DNA from: Thermus composti
GTDB lineage: Bacteria; Deinococcota; Deinococci; Deinococcales; Thermaceae
DNA: 64,000 nt
Direction: 5' to 3'
Assembly: GCF_014647535.1 (NCBI RefSeq)
Contig: NZ_BMPJ01000010.1
Coordinates: forward strand, 18,384 to 82,383
Made by a program: the position numbers and the translations under genes. This document shows positions 60,848 through 64,000 of the stretch, piece by piece (the first letter of the stretch is position 1; the number at the start of each line of letters is the position of its first letter). The notes beneath the pieces were generated by a model. That model saw nothing but the letters and a program-made list of their open reading frames with translations. It made no database searches and had not been told where the DNA came from.

Positions 60848-62119
60848 ATGTACAAGTGGCTTGACGAGCGCCTAGACCTCACGGGCCTCTACCACAAGGT
60901 CCTGCGCAAGGCCTTCCCCGTGCACCACTCCTTCTTCCTGGGGGAGATCACCCTCTTCGCCTTCGTGGTCCTGGTCCTCACCGGGGTCTTCCTCACCCTG
61001 AACTACGAGCCCTCCATCCGCGAGGTGCGCCTACCCGACGGGCGCACGGTGCCCGCCGCCTACGCCAGCGTCCTTTACATAGACAGCCTCCCCTTCGGTG
61101 CCGTGATCCGGAGCCTCCACCACTGGTCGGCCCACGTGATGATCGCCGCCGCCTTCCTCCACATGCTCAGGATCCTCCTCTCGGGGGCCTACAAGAAGCC
61201 CCGGGAGCTCAACTACCTGGTGGGGCTTGGGCTTCTGGGCCTGGCGGTGGTCACCGCCTTCACCGGCTATGCGCTTCCCTACGACAACTACGCCGTCACC
61301 GCCACCCGCATCGGCTACGGCATCGCCCACTCCATCCCCTGGATCGGGGGAACCCTGGCGGAGATCATGTTCGGCGGGGAGTTCCCGGGCTCGGAAAAGG
61401 CCATTCCCCGCCTGTTTAGCCTGCACGTGCTCTGGCTTCCCCTCCTCCTCATGGCCCTGATCGGGGCCCACCTGGCCATCATGGTGAAGCAGAAGCACAC
61501 CCAGCCCCGCTACGCCGAGCGGGTGGCCCCGGGGAAGATCCTGGGGGTGCCCATGTACCCCCAGCAGATGGTCATGATGATCATCCTTTTCGCCCTCTAC
61601 GTGGGCATCATGACCCTGATCGCTGGGGCTTTCCTGGCCCACCCCATTGAGGCCTTCGGCCCCCCCACCCCCAACACCCCGGCGGTGAAGCCCGACTGGT
61701 ACTTCCTTTGGCTCTACGGGCTCCTCCAGATCATCCCCTCTAGCTGGGAGTTCCACCTCTTCGGGGCGGTCATCGGACCGGAGTTCATCGGCGGCGTGGT
61801 GGTGCCCGGGATCCTAGCCCTTATTGGCCTCCTTCTTCCCTTCGTGGACACCCGCAAGGACAAGATGCGCTACATGGAGCTTCCCTCGGAACACCCCGTG
61901 CGTACCAGCGCTATCCTGGCCCTCCTGGCCTTCTTCCTCATGAGCACCTTGGCGGGTTACAAGATTGACTTCCAGCAACAGGGCTCCCTTCTCGGCAACA
62001 ACGCCGTCCTCTGGACCCTGGTCCTGGGCGGCCCCTTGCTCACCTTCCTCCTCTCCTACACCCTGATCCGGATCTTCTACGGGAAAAAGGAGGAGGTTTC
62101 CGAGGCCGGGAAGAGCTAA
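60848..62119 (+). CDS. fbcB: Cytochrome b subunit FbcB
   Basis: The 423-residue membrane protein has two b haems. Histidines in SLHHWSAHVMIAAAFLHML and SLHVLWLPLLLMALIGAHLAI are the expected ligands, and PDWYFLWLYG corresponds to the PEWY quinol-site motif. It combines cytochrome b6-like and subunit IV-like parts in one chain. It is 9 nt after fbcF and ends at a strong terminator. Confidence 0.97.
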   Translation: MYKWLDERLDLTGLYHKVLRKAFPVHHSFFLGEITLFAFVVLVLTGVFLTLNYEPSIREVRLPDGRTVPAAYASVLYIDSLPFGAVIRSLHHWSAHVMIAAAFLHMLRILLSGAYKKPRELNYLVGLGLLGLAVVTAFTGYALPYDNYAVTATRIGYGIAHSIPWIGGTLAEIMFGGEFPGSEKAIPRLFSLHVLWLPLLLMALIGAHLAIMVKQKHTQPRYAERVAPGKILGVPMYPQQMVMMIILFALYVGIMTLIAGAFLAHPIEAFGPPTPNTPAVKPDWYFLWLYGLLQIIPSSWEFHLFGAVIGPEFIGGVVVPGILALIGLLLPFVDTRKDKMRYMELPSEHPVRTSAILALLAFFLMSTLAGYKIDFQQQGSLLGNNAVLWTLVLGGPLLTFLLSYTLIRIFYGKKEEVSEAGKS

Positions 62120-62146
62120 GCCCCCCTTCCCGGGGGGCTTTTTTTT
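62119..62146 (+). terminator. Rho-independent terminator of the bc operon
   Basis: AGCCCCCC (62119-62126) pairs with GGGGGGCT (62132-62139) and is followed by a run of T that extends to 62146. This is the clearest intrinsic terminator in the window. Confidence 0.9.
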
Positions 62147-62170
62147 CAGGGGCCCCTGCCGGGGCCCCTG
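62147..62170 (-). terminator. Hairpin after rpsA
   Basis: CAGGGGCCCC (62147-62156) and GGGGCCCCTG (62161-62170) form a 10-bp stem with a TGCC loop, 5 nt after the rpsA stop. On the minus strand no T-run follows, so it is an imperfect terminator or an mRNA-stabilising hairpin. Confidence 0.6.
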
Positions 62171-62175
62171 AAGCT

Positions 62176-63765
62176 TCACTTTTCCTCTTCCAGGCCGAGG
62201 CTAGCCAGGAGGTCCCCGTAGAGGTCGCCCAGCTTCACGCTGGCGGTGGAGGTGGGCACGGCGGAGGCATCGTAGAGGTTGTACTCGGCCACCGCCCCGT
62301 ACTCGTACTCCCGGCGCTCCTCCCGGCGGGAAGGCCCCGCGCGCCGCTTCCCGCCCTTGCCCTTGGCCCGGCGGGGCTTGTCCTCGGCCTTGGGAGCCGG
62401 GGGCGGAAGAAGGCGCTTGCGGGAGAGGGAGACCCGCTGCTCCACGGGGTCTATGTGGAGGACCACCACCTCCATCTCGTCCCCCTTCTTGAAGAGGGCC
62501 TGGGGGTTCTCCACCCGGGCGTGGTCCAGCTCGGAGATGTGGACCAGGCCCTCGATGCCCGGTTCCACCTCCACGAAGACCCCGAAGTCCGTGACTCCGG
62601 TGATCTTCCCCTTGACCACGCTCCCCGGCGGGTACTTCTCCACGAGAAGCTGCCAGGGATCGGGCTGGGTCTGCTTGAGGCCCAAGGAGAGGCGGCGCTC
62701 CTCGGGGTCCAGGCGGAGGACCACGGCCTCCACCTCATCCCCCTCCTTCACCACCTCGGAAGGGTGCTTGGGCCGCTTGGTCCAGGAGAGCTCGGAGATG
62801 TGGACAAGGCCCTCGAGGCCCGGCTCCACCTCCACGAAAACCCCGAAATCGGTGAGGCCCACCACCCTGCCCCGCACCCGGGTGCCCACCGGGTACTTCT
62901 CGGCCACGGTGGTCCAGGGGTCAGGGGTGAGGGCCTTGATGGAGAGGTTGATCCGCTCCTTCTCGGGGTCCACGGAGAGGACCTTGGCCTGGACCTTCTG
63001 CCCCTTCTGGACCACTTCCCGGGGGTGGCCAAACCGCCCCCAGGTGAGCTCGGAGCGGTGGACCAGGCCGTCCACCGGCCCCAGGTTGACGAAGGCCCCG
63101 AAATCGGTAACCTCCACGACCGTCCCTTCCACCACCTGGCCGGACTCTAGGCTCCGGAAGAAGGCCTCCTTGGCCCGCTTCTGCTCCTCCTCCAGGAGGA
63201 CCCGGCGGGAGAGGATCACCCGCTTCTTCCTGCGGTTGAGTTCAATGATCTTGGCCGGGATCTGCTGGCCCACGAAGGCGTCCAGGTTGGGGATGCGCTG
63301 CAGGTCCAGCTGGGAAGCCGGGATGAAGGCCTGGACGCCGTCCAGCTCAGCGACCACGCCCCCCTTGACCTTCTCCTTAACGGTAACGGTGACCGGCTCC
63401 CCCTTCTCGTAGAGCTCCTGGATCCGGACCCAGTGCTCGTTTTGCTCCACCTTCTTCCGGGAAAGCAGGATCTGGCCCGTCTCCGGATCCACCCGCAGGA
63501 CCTGGACCTTGACCCGGTCCCCGGGCTTCAAGAGCTCCCTAAGCTCCTCTTCCGAAAGGGACCTTTCGGTGAGCTGGTTGAAGGGGATGATACCTTCCGT
63601 CTTGGCGCCGATATCTACCGCTACGCCTTCCGAACCCACCAGGACCACGGTGCCCGTCAGGATCTGACCGGGGCGAACGCGTTTCTCCAAACGGGCCTCG
63701 GTTTCCTGAAGGGCCTCCTCCATGCTGAAGGTCTGTTCTGGGGTCTGGGTCGCCTTTTCTTCCAT
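62176..63765 (-). CDS. rpsA: Ribosomal protein S1 homologue
   Basis: The 529-residue protein has five S1 RNA-binding domains; the last three carry the strand TDFGVFVEVEPG or TDFGAFVNLGPV followed by GLVH-(R/I)SEL, each spaced by about 85 residues. The C-terminal tail (RRAKGKGGKRRAGPSRREER) is highly basic, then acidic. It helps mRNA binding to the 30S subunit. The ATG at 63765 follows a purine-rich GAGG site. S1 domains 4 and 5 are also similar at DNA level (62530-62594 and 62791-62855). Confidence 0.95.
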   Translation of the reverse strand: MEEKATQTPEQTFSMEEALQETEARLEKRVRPGQILTGTVVLVGSEGVAVDIGAKTEGIIPFNQLTERSLSEEELRELLKPGDRVKVQVLRVDPETGQILLSRKKVEQNEHWVRIQELYEKGEPVTVTVKEKVKGGVVAELDGVQAFIPASQLDLQRIPNLDAFVGQQIPAKIIELNRRKKRVILSRRVLLEEEQKRAKEAFFRSLESGQVVEGTVVEVTDFGAFVNLGPVDGLVHRSELTWGRFGHPREVVQKGQKVQAKVLSVDPEKERINLSIKALTPDPWTTVAEKYPVGTRVRGRVVGLTDFGVFVEVEPGLEGLVHISELSWTKRPKHPSEVVKEGDEVEAVVLRLDPEERRLSLGLKQTQPDPWQLLVEKYPPGSVVKGKITGVTDFGVFVEVEPGIEGLVHISELDHARVENPQALFKKGDEMEVVVLHIDPVEQRVSLSRKRLLPPPAPKAEDKPRRAKGKGGKRRAGPSRREERREYEYGAVAEYNLYDASAVPTSTASVKLGDLYGDLLASLGLEEEK

Positions 63766-63893
63766 GCCGCCTCTTTCCTCCTTACGCGCCTTCCTAAGAA
63801 GGCGGGCGCTTTCGCGCGCGTTCACACGAAAAGGAGGGGGAGAACGCTACTCCCCTCTTCCGCGTGAACCGGCCCCGAAGGGCATACCCTTCT
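63766..63893 (-). promoter_or_regulatory. Structured leader of rpsA
   Basis: The leader is about 125 nt, long for this window. It can form a stem between 63820-63828 and 63861-63869 (9 bp, one G-U) with an inner GAGGGGGAG/CTCCCCTC stem, and a separate stem 63787-63793/63798-63804 near the ribosome site. This could be a site where S1 represses its own translation. Confidence 0.5.
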
Positions 63894-63922
63894 TTTATAC
63901 CACGCCCCCTACCCCTTGCCAA
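63894..63922 (-). promoter_or_regulatory. Promoter of rpsA
   Basis: On the minus strand TTGGCA (63922-63917) and TATAAA (63899-63894) are separated by 17 nt. Confidence 0.75.
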
Positions 63923-63937
63923 GGGGTTTAGCAGGAC

Positions 63938-63965
63938 TTTACCCACATCTCCGTTTCGTGGTAAA
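63938..63965. repeat. Inverted repeat upstream of the rpsA promoter
   Basis: TTTACCCAC (63938-63946) and GTGGTAAA (63958-63965) form an imperfect inverted repeat about 16 nt upstream of the -35 box. It may be an activator site or end of an upstream transcript. Confidence 0.35.
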
Positions 63966-64000
63966 TCTCCCCTTGCGGGCGCAGCCCGTATCTGGTACCG

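Noticed and set aside
62147..62170. Second hairpin after the bc operon as part of a double terminator for fbcB
   Set aside because: The first hairpin with its T-run is sufficient; the second lies after the T-run and directly beside the rpsA stop, so I assign it to rpsA.

Overview
The window is high-GC, densely packed bacterial DNA that fits Thermus thermophilus or a very close relative. Evidence for this is the four-gene menaquinol:cytochrome c oxidoreductase operon (fbcCXFB, 58983-62119) whose Rieske ligands fall at C132/H134/C151/H154 as in the Thermus Rieske protein, a 659-residue ThrRS, a ferric-binding FbpA, SpeA-type arginine decarboxylase, and strong C/G third-position codon use. There is no mobile element, CRISPR array, rRNA or tRNA gene that I can see. 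No gene-free stretch exceeds about 240 bases.

Layout. 1-9150: end of an SDR gene, a half-size flavoprotein, a PASTA protein with a degenerate kinase-like N-terminus, YraN, UbiD, TrmB, a PatB-type aminotransferase, a small heat-shock protein, and a rhodanese/metallo-beta-lactamase/zinc-ribbon operon. 9154-14727: OsmC, a membrane protein of unknown function, a metalloenzyme-superfamily protein, and the fbpABC ferric-iron importer with an elaborate control region. 14828-20241: TruA, an oligopeptide-type permease pair with its binding protein, and an IscA/HesB protein. 20320-26633: M24 peptidase, PRPP synthetase, hydrolase, DUF72, SpeA and a membrane diguanylate cyclase. 26691-41796: MetK, MurI, LOG protein, RdgB, an unknown protein, malEFG with a GH13 maltodextrin hydrolase, MutS2, a thioesterase, oligoendopeptidase F and a frameshifted low-molecular-weight phosphatase. 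41793-50599: UbiE, an orphan pair of sugar/nucleoside-type permeases, a five-gene overlapping minus-strand operon with holB, and a block of unknown genes. 50556-63765: MFS transporter, ThrS, a PaaX-like regulator, three tandem UgpB-like binding proteins, a TIM-barrel isomerase-like protein, the bc complex and ribosomal protein S1.

How it works together. Most genes are housekeeping (translation: ThrS, TruA, TrmB, S1; replication/repair: delta', MutS2, RdgB; cell wall: MurI; methyl donor: MetK; menaquinone: UbiE and possibly UbiD feeding the bc complex). The accessory content is nutrient uptake: iron, peptides, maltodextrin, nucleoside/sugar and glycerol-phosphate-like substrates. Several importers lack some of their parts here, most often the ATPase, which must be shared or encoded elsewhere.

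The most notable non-coding signals are: many transcription units whose -10 hexamer lies 6-9 nt before the start codon (predicted leaderless mRNAs), two divergent gene pairs with overlapping opposite -10 elements, a candidate Fur-family operator plus a 28-bp palindrome covering the Shine-Dalgarno of fbpA, a shared GGGAC-N4-GTCCC inverted repeat at the same distance from the -10 of three promoters (bc complex, malE, a membrane protein), a 98-nt near-identical tract between two diverged binding-protein genes, and strong over-representation of the palindrome CCTCGAGG throughout.
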